Shown: piece by piece, positions 1-7,103 of the stretch
How the letters are laid out: each line of letters opens with the position of its first letter
Position numbering within the stretch: position 1 is the first letter of the stretch
Assembly: GCA_964639255.1 (NCBI GenBank)
Contig: CAZXDP010000069.1
Coordinates: 1 to 13,344 of the forward strand
Direction of reading: 5' to 3'
Length of the DNA: 13,344 nt
Origin: NZQO01 sp964639255
Lineage (GTDB): Bacteria; Bacteroidota; Bacteroidia; Flavobacteriales; Flavobacteriaceae
Position numbers and translations under genes: made by a program
Notes under the pieces: model-generated
Database searches by the model: none
Told to the model about the DNA's origin: nothing
What the model saw: the letters and a program-made list of their open reading frames with translations, nothing else

Positions 1-42
1 GTTTTCATCCTGGTAACAGGGGTTCGATTCCCCTACGGGCTA
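1..42 (+). tRNA. tRNA-Glu (TTC), 3' part only
   Basis: The window opens inside the anticodon arm. The seven-base loop at 2-8 reads TTTTCAT, giving anticodon TTC at 4-6 and hence glutamate. The T arm is intact: AGGGG at 18-22 pairs with CCCCT at 30-34 around the loop TTCGATT. The 3' acceptor strand ACGGGCT follows at 35-41, with discriminator A42. The next bases are CAA, so CCA is not encoded, as is usual in Bacteroidota. The 5' half, including the D arm, lies outside the window. rpsT begins 22 bases downstream, so the two may share a transcript. Confidence 0.93.
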
Positions 43-64
43 CAAAAATTAAGAGGAAAGAATT

Positions 65-316
65 ATGGCGAATCATAAGTCAGCTTTAAAGAGAATTAGA
101 AGCAGCGAGACCAAGCGTTTGCGCAACCGTTACCAGCATAAAACGGCTCGTAATGCTATGAAGGACTTGAAGGAGATGAACGATAAGAAAGATGCTGAGA
201 AGAGGCTTCCAGAGGTAATGTCTATGTTGGACAAGCTTGCCAAGAAGAACATCATCCACGAGAACAAGGCTGCGAACCTAAAGTCTCAGCTTTCCAAGCA
301 CGTAGCTGCATTATAG
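65..316 (+). CDS. rpsT: 30S ribosomal protein S20
   Basis: This 83-residue, strongly basic protein has the S20 signature: the MANHKSALKRIR start, a Lys/Arg-rich first helix, and the late segment NIIHENKAANLKSQL. S20 binds the 5' domain of 16S rRNA early in 30S assembly. Family members are usually about 82-90 residues, so this one is full length. A purine-rich stretch, GAGGAAAG, lies just before the ATG and could act as a ribosome binding site, which is not typical for this phylum. The gene follows tRNA-Glu closely and is closed by a hairpin terminator at 342-373, making a short tRNA-rpsT unit. Confidence 0.97.
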   Translation: MANHKSALKRIRSSETKRLRNRYQHKTARNAMKDLKEMNDKKDAEKRLPEVMSMLDKLAKKNIIHENKAANLKSQLSKHVAAL

Positions 317-341
317 GAAATAGTATTTAAAAGGTATAGGG

Positions 342-373
342 CTCCTTCAGGTAACTGGAGGAGTTTTTTTTTT
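342..373 (+). terminator. Rho-independent terminator of rpsT
   Basis: CTCCTTCAG (342-350), loop GTAA, and CTGGAGGAG (355-363) form a nine-base-pair stem with a single G-U pair. A run of ten T follows at 364-373. It lies 25 bases after the rpsT stop and ends 5 bases before the convergent coaD stop. The T run serves only the plus strand; on the minus strand the hairpin is not followed by a strong U tract. Confidence 0.9.
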
Positions 374-378
374 GCTTT

Positions 379-819
379 TTATTGCGGCACTAGGCTGGTA
401 TAGTCTCCACCGTTTCGGGCTAGGTCTCTTACGATCGAAGATGAAATGTGGGAAAACTCTGGGCTACTTACCAGAAAAACGGTCTCCACGCCATTTACCT
501 TCCCGTTGGCCTGCGCAATGGTCTGTTCATAAGAAAAATCGGCAGTATTTCTCAGACCCCTTACAATAAACTGGGCGTTTTCCTTTTTGCAGAAATCGGC
601 TGTAAGTCCTTCGTACGTTTTCACCTTTACACTTTTAATTTTCTCACAGGCTTCCTCAATACGTTTTAGGCGCTCTTTGAGGGGCCACATGTATTTCTTT
701 GCGGCGTTAACGCCAATGGCCACGATAATTTCGTCGAACAGCGGCACGGCCCGTTCAATTATGTCGAGATGGCCAAGGGTTATAGGGTCGAAAGATCCAG
801 GGAATACAGCGCGTTTCAC
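379..819 (-). CDS. coaD: Phosphopantetheine adenylyltransferase
   Basis: CoaD transfers AMP from ATP to 4'-phosphopantetheine, giving dephospho-CoA, the penultimate step of cytosolic coenzyme A synthesis. The 146-residue product carries the nucleotidyltransferase signature: the opening FPGSFDPITLGH contains the TxGH motif at residues 14-17. IVRGLR (85-90) and ISSSIVR (125-131, the second nucleotide-binding motif) follow. The protein ends at TSLVPQ, a few residues shorter than many homologues (about 150-160), losing only the tail after the last conserved segment; no frameshift is evident. It follows ddl on the same strand after 56 bases and is probably co-transcribed with it. Its stop lies just beyond the rpsT terminator, so the two genes converge. 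Confidence 0.96.
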   Translation of the reverse strand: MKRAVFPGSFDPITLGHLDIIERAVPLFDEIIVAIGVNAAKKYMWPLKERLKRIEEACEKIKSVKVKTYEGLTADFCKKENAQFIVRGLRNTADFSYEQTIAQANGKVNGVETVFLVSSPEFSHISSSIVRDLARNGGDYTSLVPQ

Positions 820-875
820 AGAAAGTTTTTTAGGGTTTGAGAGCTACAAGATACTAAAGTTGGCGCGAATGGTTG

Positions 876-1862
876 TTACTGTTGCTTTCTTAGCGCTTCC
901 TCCACCAGTATTCCAAAAAACTGGGTTAGGTTCATTCCCGCTTCCCGAACCTGCTTTGGTACGATGCTTTCCTTGCTTAGGCCAGGATTGGTGTTCGTTT
1001 CCATAAAATAGGGGCGCCCCTTTTGTATGATAAAATCACTTCGGGTAACGCCTGTCATATTGAGCAGTTTGTATATTTTCTTGGCTTCGTCTTGTATGCG
1101 GGTCGTTTCTTCTTCTGAAATCCGTGCCGGCGTGATTTCTTCCGAAGCACCTAAATACTTGGCCTCGTAGTCGAAAAACTCATTTTCGGTGACAATTTCG
1201 GTGGTTGGCAAGGCGATAATCTCGCCTTGGTGCTGGTAAACGCCTACTTGCACCTCTGTGCCTACCAAGGCAGTTTCGATGATAACCTCAGAATCTTCCT
1301 CGAATGCCTTTTCTAGTGCTGGCTGCAAGGCATCAATGGTTTTCACTTTGCTTACGCCAAAACTAGAGCCAGCGCGATTGGGCTTTACAAAGCAGGGCAG
1401 ACCTACTTTCTTGATAACTTCTTCTTCAGAAAAGTCACCGCCCTTATTTACGTAAAATGAATTGGCGCAATTTATGCCAAATTGTTTTAAAACCGAGAGG
1501 CAGTCCCTTTTGTTGAAGCTAAGGGCAGCCTGGTAATAGCCCGCACTGGTTTGTGGGATCCCCAATAGTTGCAAATAGGCTTGTAGGTAGCCATCTTCTC
1601 CAGGGGTACCGTGTATGGTATTGAAAACCGCGTGCGGCCGTATGCACTGCTGTCCATCAACAAAGCTGAAATCGCTTTTGTCTATTTCATTTCGCGACCC
1701 GTTAGGTGCCACATAGAACCATCCATCTTTCAAAATATGTACGGCGTAGACATTGTATTTTTCCGTGTCGAGCGATTCGCAAACCACTTGTCCGCTGTTG
1801 AGCGATATTTTTAATTCACTGGAATAGCCGCCCATAGCGACCGCGATATTCTTCTTTTCCAT
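876..1862 (-). CDS. ddl: D-alanine--D-alanine ligase
   Basis: Ddl is a cytosolic ATP-grasp enzyme that joins two D-alanines into the dipeptide used for the peptidoglycan stem. The 328-residue product shows the family landmarks: GGYSSELKISLNSG near the N-terminus, with Glu16 at the position that binds the first D-Ala; HGTPGEDG at 84-91; the ATP-grasp segment FVKPNRAGSSFGVSK; and METNTNPG at 287-294, with Glu288 and Asn290 as likely metal ligands. Length is close to the usual range (about 300-370). It starts with ATG, is divergent from the PASTA gene, and has a promoter-like octamer 26 bases upstream. coaD follows on the same strand. The neighbouring PASTA protein may also concern the cell wall, which is inference from context. 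Confidence 0.96.
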   Translation of the reverse strand: MEKKNIAVAMGGYSSELKISLNSGQVVCESLDTEKYNVYAVHILKDGWFYVAPNGSRNEIDKSDFSFVDGQQCIRPHAVFNTIHGTPGEDGYLQAYLQLLGIPQTSAGYYQAALSFNKRDCLSVLKQFGINCANSFYVNKGGDFSEEEVIKKVGLPCFVKPNRAGSSFGVSKVKTIDALQPALEKAFEEDSEVIIETALVGTEVQVGVYQHQGEIIALPTTEIVTENEFFDYEAKYLGASEEITPARISEEETTRIQDEAKKIYKLLNMTGVTRSDFIIQKGRPYFMETNTNPGLSKESIVPKQVREAGMNLTQFFGILVEEALRKQQ

Positions 1863-1888
1863 ACCAAAGGGTAAATTAAGTCGTTAAA

Positions 1889-1896
1889 CAAAAATA
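1889..1896 (-). promoter_or_regulatory. Candidate -7 promoter element for ddl-coaD
   Basis: Read on the minus strand this is TATTTTTG, matching the Bacteroidota -7 consensus TAnnTTTG. It ends 26 bases before the ddl ATG, a plausible spacing. No clear TTG -33 box is visible at the expected distance, so the assignment rests on the octamer and its position. Confidence 0.5.
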
Positions 1897-1932
1897 TCAC
1901 TAATCCGTAGAATGATACTAACCTAGGTTTGT

Positions 1933-1940
1933 TATTTTTG
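1933..1940 (+). promoter_or_regulatory. Candidate -7 promoter element for PASTA-rluD
   Basis: TATTTTTG again matches TAnnTTTG and ends 21 bases before the PASTA gene ATG. The same octamer drives the opposite direction toward ddl 36 bases away. No convincing -33 TTG is seen upstream. Confidence 0.5.
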
Positions 1941-1961
1941 CCTACTAACTTATAGCAGCGT

Positions 1962-2585
1962 ATGACGTTTTTCCAGTTTTTGTTTACCAAGGAATTTCTA
2001 AAGCAATTACTGTTGGCCCTATTGGTGCTTGTAGTGCTTTCCTTTGTGATAATGTGGTGGTTGCGAGCTACCACCAACCACGGACAGAAAATTGAAGTGC
2101 CTAACCTGGCGAAGCTGTCTTTGGATAAAGTAGAGGAAACCTTGGATGAGTTAGACCTTACCTACGAAATTTTAGACTCTGCCAATTACAATCCGGAGTA
2201 TCCCAAGTTTTCGGTTATCGAACAGATACCCAAAGCTGGAAAAAATGTTAAGGAAGATCGCAAGATATATCTGTATTTAAATCCGTCTGGCTATCGCAAG
2301 GTGGAAATACCGAACGTGGTAGGCCGTACACGCCGACAGGCGGAACCCACCTTATTGGCTATGGGTTTTGAGATTGGCAAGATAAGCTATCGCCCGCATA
2401 TTAGCGACCAGGTGCTCGAGTTGCGGCACCAAGGGAAAAAACTGGAGCCAGGCGATGAGCTTCAAAAGACCTCGGTAATCGATCTCATTGTTGGAGATGA
2501 ATCGTACAACCGTGTTCAGGAGGAAGAAACTAACTTGGAAGGCGAAAATGCTTCTGAAGAAACGATTGAAGATGACGAATTTTAA
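1962..2585 (+). CDS. Membrane-anchored PASTA-domain protein
   Basis: This 207-residue protein has a short cytoplasmic N-terminus and a single hydrophobic segment at about residues 15-33. Two PASTA-like repeats follow at about 44-108 (IEVPNLAKLSLDKVEETL) and 113-178 (VEIPNVVGRTRRQAEPTL), then an acidic tail rich in Glu and Asp at about 187-206. PASTA domains in Ser/Thr kinases and penicillin-binding proteins bind peptidoglycan fragments or beta-lactams; here neither a kinase nor a transpeptidase domain is attached. Predicted topology places the repeats in the periplasm. The divergent neighbour is ddl, which supports a wall-related role by association only. Its last 14 bases overlap the likely start of rluD in another frame, suggesting translational coupling. 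Confidence 0.88.
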   Translation: MTFFQFLFTKEFLKQLLLALLVLVVLSFVIMWWLRATTNHGQKIEVPNLAKLSLDKVEETLDELDLTYEILDSANYNPEYPKFSVIEQIPKAGKNVKEDRKIYLYLNPSGYRKVEIPNVVGRTRRQAEPTLLAMGFEIGKISYRPHISDQVLELRHQGKKLEPGDELQKTSVIDLIVGDESYNRVQEEETNLEGENASEETIEDDEF

Positions 2586-3618
2586 AGAAGAGGATGGTTC
2601 TGAAGAGAATGGTAACGATGATTTATATGAACATTATCGTTTTGTAGCAGACAAGGGGCAACAACCCCTTCGGGTGGACAAATACTTAATGAACCGCGTT
2701 GAGAACGCAACTCGAAACAAGATACAGAAGGCAGCAAAAGACGGAAACATCTATGTAAATGATGCCGTCGTAAAACAAAATTACAAGGTAAAGGGGGGCG
2801 ATGTGGTTACTGTTCTGTTCGAACATCCGCCCTACGAATATCTCTTGGTGCCCGAAGACATTCCACTAGACATTGTGCACGAAGATGAGGAAGTGCTCGT
2901 GGTAAACAAACCTGCAGGGATGGTGGTTCATCCAGGTCATGGGAATTATAGCGGTACGTTGATCAATGCCCTCACCTTTCATTTCGAAAATTTGCCCAAC
3001 AACTCCAGCAACCGCCCGGGGCTCGTTCATCGCATAGACAAAGATACCAGCGGATTGCTTGTTATCGCGAAAACTGAACATGCAATGACCCACCTTTCGA
3101 AACAATTTTTCAATAAAACTACAGAGCGCGAATACGTAGCGATTGTATGGGGGAATGTGGAGGAAGATAGAGGAACGGTAACCGGCAATATTGGCAGGCA
3201 CCCAAAAAACAGGTTGCAAAATACGGTATTTGAAGATGACGACGAGGAAAAGGGGAAGCCTGCGGTTACTCACTTCAAGGTTTTGGAGCGTTTTGGTTAT
3301 GTAACTTCGGTATCGTGCCAGTTAGAGACTGGTAGGACGCACCAAATTCGGGTACACATGAAGTATATTGGGCATACCCTTTTCAATGACGATCGCTATG
3401 GTGGCGATAAGATTTTAAAGGGTACTACCTTTAGTAAATACAAGCAGTTTGTCGAAAATTGCTTCAAGGTTCTGCCCCGGCAGGCGCTGCATGCACGCAC
3501 GCTTGGCTTTGAACATCCCATAACAAGGAAGTTTCTAAAATTTGAAGCCCCCATACCCGATGATATGGAGGCTTGTCTCGACAAATGGCGCAATTATGCG
3601 AAGCATGTTATAGAATAG
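2572..3618 (+). CDS. RluD-type 23S rRNA pseudouridine synthase
   Basis: This 348-residue protein belongs to the RluA/RluD family, which isomerises uridines to pseudouridine in RNA, typically 23S rRNA. An S4 RNA-binding domain near the N-terminus (around LRVDKYLMNR) is followed by the synthase domain. The catalytic motif HRIDKDTSGLL contains the invariant Asp at about residue 156. The later ETGRTHQIRVHMKYIGH motif is also intact. I chose the ATG at 2572 because it gives a usual family length. ATGs at 2488, 2497 and 2548 lie deeper inside the PASTA gene and would add a basic extension that merely shadows that gene's acidic tail. The exact target uridine cannot be told from sequence, so I withhold a symbol. 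Confidence 0.93.
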   Translation: MTNFKEEDGSEENGNDDLYEHYRFVADKGQQPLRVDKYLMNRVENATRNKIQKAAKDGNIYVNDAVVKQNYKVKGGDVVTVLFEHPPYEYLLVPEDIPLDIVHEDEEVLVVNKPAGMVVHPGHGNYSGTLINALTFHFENLPNNSSNRPGLVHRIDKDTSGLLVIAKTEHAMTHLSKQFFNKTTEREYVAIVWGNVEEDRGTVTGNIGRHPKNRLQNTVFEDDDEEKGKPAVTHFKVLERFGYVTSVSCQLETGRTHQIRVHMKYIGHTLFNDDRYGGDKILKGTTFSKYKQFVENCFKVLPRQALHARTLGFEHPITRKFLKFEAPIPDDMEACLDKWRNYAKHVIE

Positions 3619-3630
3619 ATGTATCTGAAT

Positions 3631-5385
3631 TTAGATCTTAACCCACTTCAGTATTTTTTTGTTTTTTCCGTTGGTTATGGAAACAAAATAAATTCCTGAA
3701 GCGATTTTACTGAAATCATAAATTTTTTCTTCAGAAGAAAATATACTCGTATTTTCTGAAAAAACCAGTTTTCCATCAAGACCAACTACACTTATTTTGG
3801 CGTTGTTCAGTTCCATGTTGGACTGAATTCTAAGCTGCCCCGATGAAGGGTTAGGGCTAATTGAGATGTTGTTCTGAAAATTAGTTTCTCCGACATTTAA
3901 AACTTTTTCTTCACCGACCAGCCCTTTTCTACTATTATCTCCTTTGTAACCATTGCTGAGTATCTTCTCGGGATTGAACGGAACATTTAAATTGTATGAG
4001 GTAACAAATGTAGAATCGACGCCAGTACCAAACGTTTGCGTGTACGAATTTGCAGTTAAATCCATCATTCCGTCGTTATCTATATCGCCAATTACAGCGC
4101 CATTTAAAAATGTAAAACCTCTAGGCCGCAGCGGGAATCCACTTACTTCTCCGCTTCCGTCGAGCGAATAGGCGTGAATGTATCCAAAGCCATCCATATC
4201 GGTTAGAGTACTGGAAAAAATAACTTCGTAAACATCGTCGTTGTTAATATCTGCAATGGTAAGCACACCTTCGTTACCTCCGTATTTTTCAATAGGGAAG
4301 TTGTTCAAGTTATTTCCATCTGGGGTAAGACCGTAAATGGTCGGTAGCGGTGTGCCATCATTACTAGTGTTTCTATCAGCCATAAAAATTTCATAGGTAC
4401 CATTATCTTCAACATCGACAACGGTAGGAGTCGAGTATGTCCATCCTGCAGTTGCAATTGGCCAGCCGGGATAATAGGTAGCGTCATTGTTTAACACATA
4501 AAACCCAGGAGAGTCACCATGATTGCTTCCCACGATTTCTAGATTTTCGTCGTTATTTAAATCCACCAAAATTGGCGATTGATACGAATACCTAATATCG
4601 GGGCTAAAAAATGGAAACCCTGGCAACAAATTTCCATCGGCACCATACACATACAATCCGGTAGATGAAGTGGCAATGACTACATCATTGACGCCATCGT
4701 TATTGATATCTCCAACCGAAGGTGTAAATGCGGGCGTGGCATCAAACTGTACCGGCCAATTGGCATTAATGGGAGTTCCGTCTTGGTTTATTGCGTGGAC
4801 ATAACCTACGGTACTGCTTTCTCTCTGACATGTTATAATATCAATAGTCTCATTTCCGTCCACATCGGCAAATACAGGAGCATTAATCATCCAATCGTCA
4901 TTAAAGTTAAGTGGCCAACCAGCAAGGTCCACTCCAGTGTGGTCCATCAAGTAAATTCTACCAACCGTAGTGGGGTACCCTGTATTTACGGCAATTTCAA
5001 TATCGTTGTCGCCATCTATATCTAGTGCCGTTGGGGGCAGCAAAATAGGTCCGTCCACAGTTTTTTGCCAAACAATTAGACCATTGCCATTCAATGCGTA
5101 TAATTCTGTATCTATGCCGTACAAGATTTCATCAATACCATCATTATCAACATCTGCCAATGTCACACCACGCGAATTTTTAATGATAGGATTGGTGGGT
5201 CGGCCGAAACGGAAGAGTTGATTCCCGTTGTTTCTATTTATTGATGCAAATTTTTCAGGTAGTGTTACCTCTTCAATTTTTATAGTTCCATCTTCTTGTA
5301 ACGTTGCTTTTTTACCGAGATTTTTTTGAGCTGTAAGGCTTAAACAAAACAAAAGAAATAGGCCAGAGAGTAGTGTTGTTTTCAT
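3631..5385 (-). CDS. FG-GAP/VCBS repeat protein, T9SS cargo
   Basis: A 584-residue secreted protein of unknown substrate. A signal peptide covers residues 1-19 (MKTTLLSGLFLLFCLSLTA, then Q). About eight repeats carry a Ca-binding-like DxDxDG core, for example ADVDNDGIDEILYG, GDINNDGVNDVVIATS and GDIDNDGMMDL, as in beta-propellers of the integrin FG-GAP type. Residues 509-584 form a T9SS type A sorting domain, starting ISPNPSSGQL and ending in the basic LKWVKI. The protein should therefore be exported by Sec, passed through the outer membrane by T9SS, and released or anchored at the surface. It ends 12 bases from the convergent rluD stop. Four 60-base samples average about 35% GC, lower than its neighbours. 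Upstream, TAACTTTA at 5404-5411 (minus strand) is a one-mismatch promoter candidate. Confidence 0.9.
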   Translation of the reverse strand: MKTTLLSGLFLLFCLSLTAQKNLGKKATLQEDGTIKIEEVTLPEKFASINRNNGNQLFRFGRPTNPIIKNSRGVTLADVDNDGIDEILYGIDTELYALNGNGLIVWQKTVDGPILLPPTALDIDGDNDIEIAVNTGYPTTVGRIYLMDHTGVDLAGWPLNFNDDWMINAPVFADVDGNETIDIITCQRESSTVGYVHAINQDGTPINANWPVQFDATPAFTPSVGDINNDGVNDVVIATSSTGLYVYGADGNLLPGFPFFSPDIRYSYQSPILVDLNNDENLEIVGSNHGDSPGFYVLNNDATYYPGWPIATAGWTYSTPTVVDVEDNGTYEIFMADRNTSNDGTPLPTIYGLTPDGNNLNNFPIEKYGGNEGVLTIADINNDDVYEVIFSSTLTDMDGFGYIHAYSLDGSGEVSGFPLRPRGFTFLNGAVIGDIDNDGMMDLTANSYTQTFGTGVDSTFVTSYNLNVPFNPEKILSNGYKGDNSRKGLVGEEKVLNVGETNFQNNISISPNPSSGQLRIQSNMELNNAKISVVGLDGKLVFSENTSIFSSEEKIYDFSKIASGIYFVSITNGKNKKILKWVKI

Positions 5386-5550
5386 AATTTCATTGATTTG
5401 TTTTAAAGTTACACCGAAGTAAATGGCCCTTTTGTTAATATTTCCTTAATTAACTATTATAGCGTTTTTATAATTTGTCTCCTTTTTTATGAATCTCTAG
5501 GTTTTAAGATTGATATATTTTCTTAGTATTTTTACGTAAAAGAACTGCAA

Positions 5551-6312
5551 ATGAAAATTGTCATCTCTCCTGCCAAATCGCTGGATTATAAAACCGAGGT
5601 TCCCACCAACCGCGGAACACAGCCGAAATTTTTGGAAGAAGCCGAGACCCTGAACAAAAAGCTGGAACGAAAGACCAAGAAGGAGCTTCAGCAACTCATG
5701 GATATCAGTGCCAATCTCGCCGATTTGAACTACCAGCGATACAAGGAGTTCTCAACACCCTTCAACAAAACAAATGCCCGTCCGGCCCTGTATGCTTTTG
5801 CCGGCGACGTTTACCAAGGCTTGGATGCGTATACCATTGGCACAGATAAATTAGATCGATTGCAGAATACACTACGAATACTCTCTGGCATGTACGGTAT
5901 CTTGCGGCCATTGGACCTAATGCAGCCCTATCGTTTGGAAATGGGCACCGAGCTTAAAATTCAGCGCAATGAAAACCTCTATGAGTTTTGGGGCGATACG
6001 CTTACAGAATTTTTGAACGACGAACTCGAGGACGATGAGCTATTCCTTAACCTAGCGAGCCAAGAGTATTTTAAGGTGCTGCAACCAAAAAAACTGAAAG
6101 TACCGGTATATGCCCCAGTGTTCAAGGATTTCAAGAACGGCAAGCTTAAAATCATTTCATTCTTCGCAAAAAAGGCCCGCGGCAGTATGGTTCGCTATAT
6201 TATCGATAAGGAAATAACCACCTTAGACGGCGTATTGGGATTCGATTATGAAGGATATGGCTACAGTGAAAAATATACCGAAAATGAGTACGAACCCGTA
6301 TTTGTTCGATAG
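5551..6312 (+). CDS. yaaA: Peroxide stress protein YaaA (UPF0246)
   Basis: The 253-residue protein matches the YaaA/DUF328 family throughout. It starts MKIVISPAKSLD and contains RILSGMYGILRPLDLMQPYR (about 108-127) and LNLASQEYFKVL. Family length is about 250-260, so it is complete. In E. coli YaaA is induced by OxyR and limits Fenton damage by lowering free iron; the biochemical activity is not fully settled, although DNA binding has been reported. It is a cytosolic protein. The intergenic region 5386-5550 is AT-rich and must hold its promoter; TATTTTTA at 5527-5534 is a one-mismatch candidate for the -7 box. A glycosylase-superfamily gene follows on the same strand after 113 bases, suggesting a possible damage-response pair. 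Confidence 0.95.
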   Translation: MKIVISPAKSLDYKTEVPTNRGTQPKFLEEAETLNKKLERKTKKELQQLMDISANLADLNYQRYKEFSTPFNKTNARPALYAFAGDVYQGLDAYTIGTDKLDRLQNTLRILSGMYGILRPLDLMQPYRLEMGTELKIQRNENLYEFWGDTLTEFLNDELEDDELFLNLASQEYFKVLQPKKLKVPVYAPVFKDFKNGKLKIISFFAKKARGSMVRYIIDKEITTLDGVLGFDYEGYGYSEKYTENEYEPVFVR

Positions 6313-6425
6313 GAACATTTTCATGCGAAAATTGAGCGATCATATAGGAATCATTCAAAAGCGGAAAATTTAAAATTGAACAGCTTGTTGCCGTCTCGTA
6401 CCTTAATTTCTGAAACATAAATTTT

Positions 6426-7103
6426 TTGAATAGCAGCCTGTTTCACCATACCCATCCTTACGCACCTTTCATTCCCTTGGGCGCCACCAAGCTTATCGTT
6501 GGCACCTTACCGCCGCCACGCTTTACGACGCGTCAATTAAAACCGGGCGATGTAGATTTTTGCTATGGGAGCAGGGATGGGCAGCTGTGGCCTATTTTGG
6601 ATGCTATTTTCGATTTGGGACTGCTCTACGAAAATACCCCAGAGGCGGTAAATCAAAGAGTTCGCTTTTTGGAGCGAAGAAATATTGGGATTTGCGATAT
6701 CGTCGCTTCGGCATATCGGGGAAAAATCGATGCTTCGGACGTGGGAATGCAGAACGTCGAGCTTCGTGACTTGATTGCCATACTGCAACGTCACCCAAAG
6801 ATTGAGATGTTGTTATTTACGGGTGGAAATAGTAAGAACGGACCGGAATATTTCTTTCGGAAATTATTGAAATCGTACCATTTACCGCTAGAAAATCTCT
6901 CTAGTAAGGTGCCAAGAATTCACCGTTTCGTTCTGCCCAAAACCGAACGACAAATTGCCACCGTAAGTCTTATAGCGCCTTCGGGTGCCGCAAATCGCGC
7001 GGTGGGCAGCCTAGCCGATTACAAGAAAATGAAAGCGGCCAACCCACAAGCCAATACCGTCGATTTCAGGATTGCCCAATACAAACCATTTTTTAAGGAT
7101 TAA
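6426..7103 (+). CDS. Uracil-DNA glycosylase superfamily protein, atypical active site
   Basis: The 225-residue protein has landmarks of the uracil/mismatch DNA glycosylase fold in the right order: LIVGTLPPP (motif 1 position, GTLPPP at 26-31), YGSRDGQLW at 47-55, the GICDIVASAYR segment near 88-98, FTGGNSKNG at 131-139, and APSGAANRA at 184-192, which recalls the PSG motif of Mug. Motif 1 lacks the usual catalytic Asn or Asp. The start must be TTG at 6426: the frame is closed by TGA at 6411-6413, no ATG lies between, and the next in-frame Met is at residue 108, inside the fold. Its stop overlaps the convergent gene by 11 bases. Fold assignment is fairly firm; substrate and activity are unknown. 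Confidence 0.82.
   Translation: MNSSLFHHTHPYAPFIPLGATKLIVGTLPPPRFTTRQLKPGDVDFCYGSRDGQLWPILDAIFDLGLLYENTPEAVNQRVRFLERRNIGICDIVASAYRGKIDASDVGMQNVELRDLIAILQRHPKIEMLLFTGGNSKNGPEYFFRKLLKSYHLPLENLSSKVPRIHRFVLPKTERQIATVSLIAPSGAANRAVGSLADYKKMKAANPQANTVDFRIAQYKPFFKD

Noticed and set aside
587..1006. 139-codon plus-strand frame spanning the coaD-ddl junction
   Set aside because: It runs opposite conserved coaD and ddl coding sequence and its product resembles no family.
2488..2571. Upstream ATG extension of the RluD-type gene
   Set aside because: The 28 extra residues only mirror the acidic tail of the PASTA gene in another frame, and the family length fits the 2572 start.
3953..5221. Plus-strand frames of 72-83 codons opposite the T9SS cargo gene
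   Set aside because: They are short, antisense to repeat-coding sequence, and show no family or signal features.
6317..6332. Hairpin ATTTTC-ATGC-GAAAAT just after yaaA
   Set aside because: The stem is six pairs, AT-rich, and has no following T run, so it is too weak to call a terminator.
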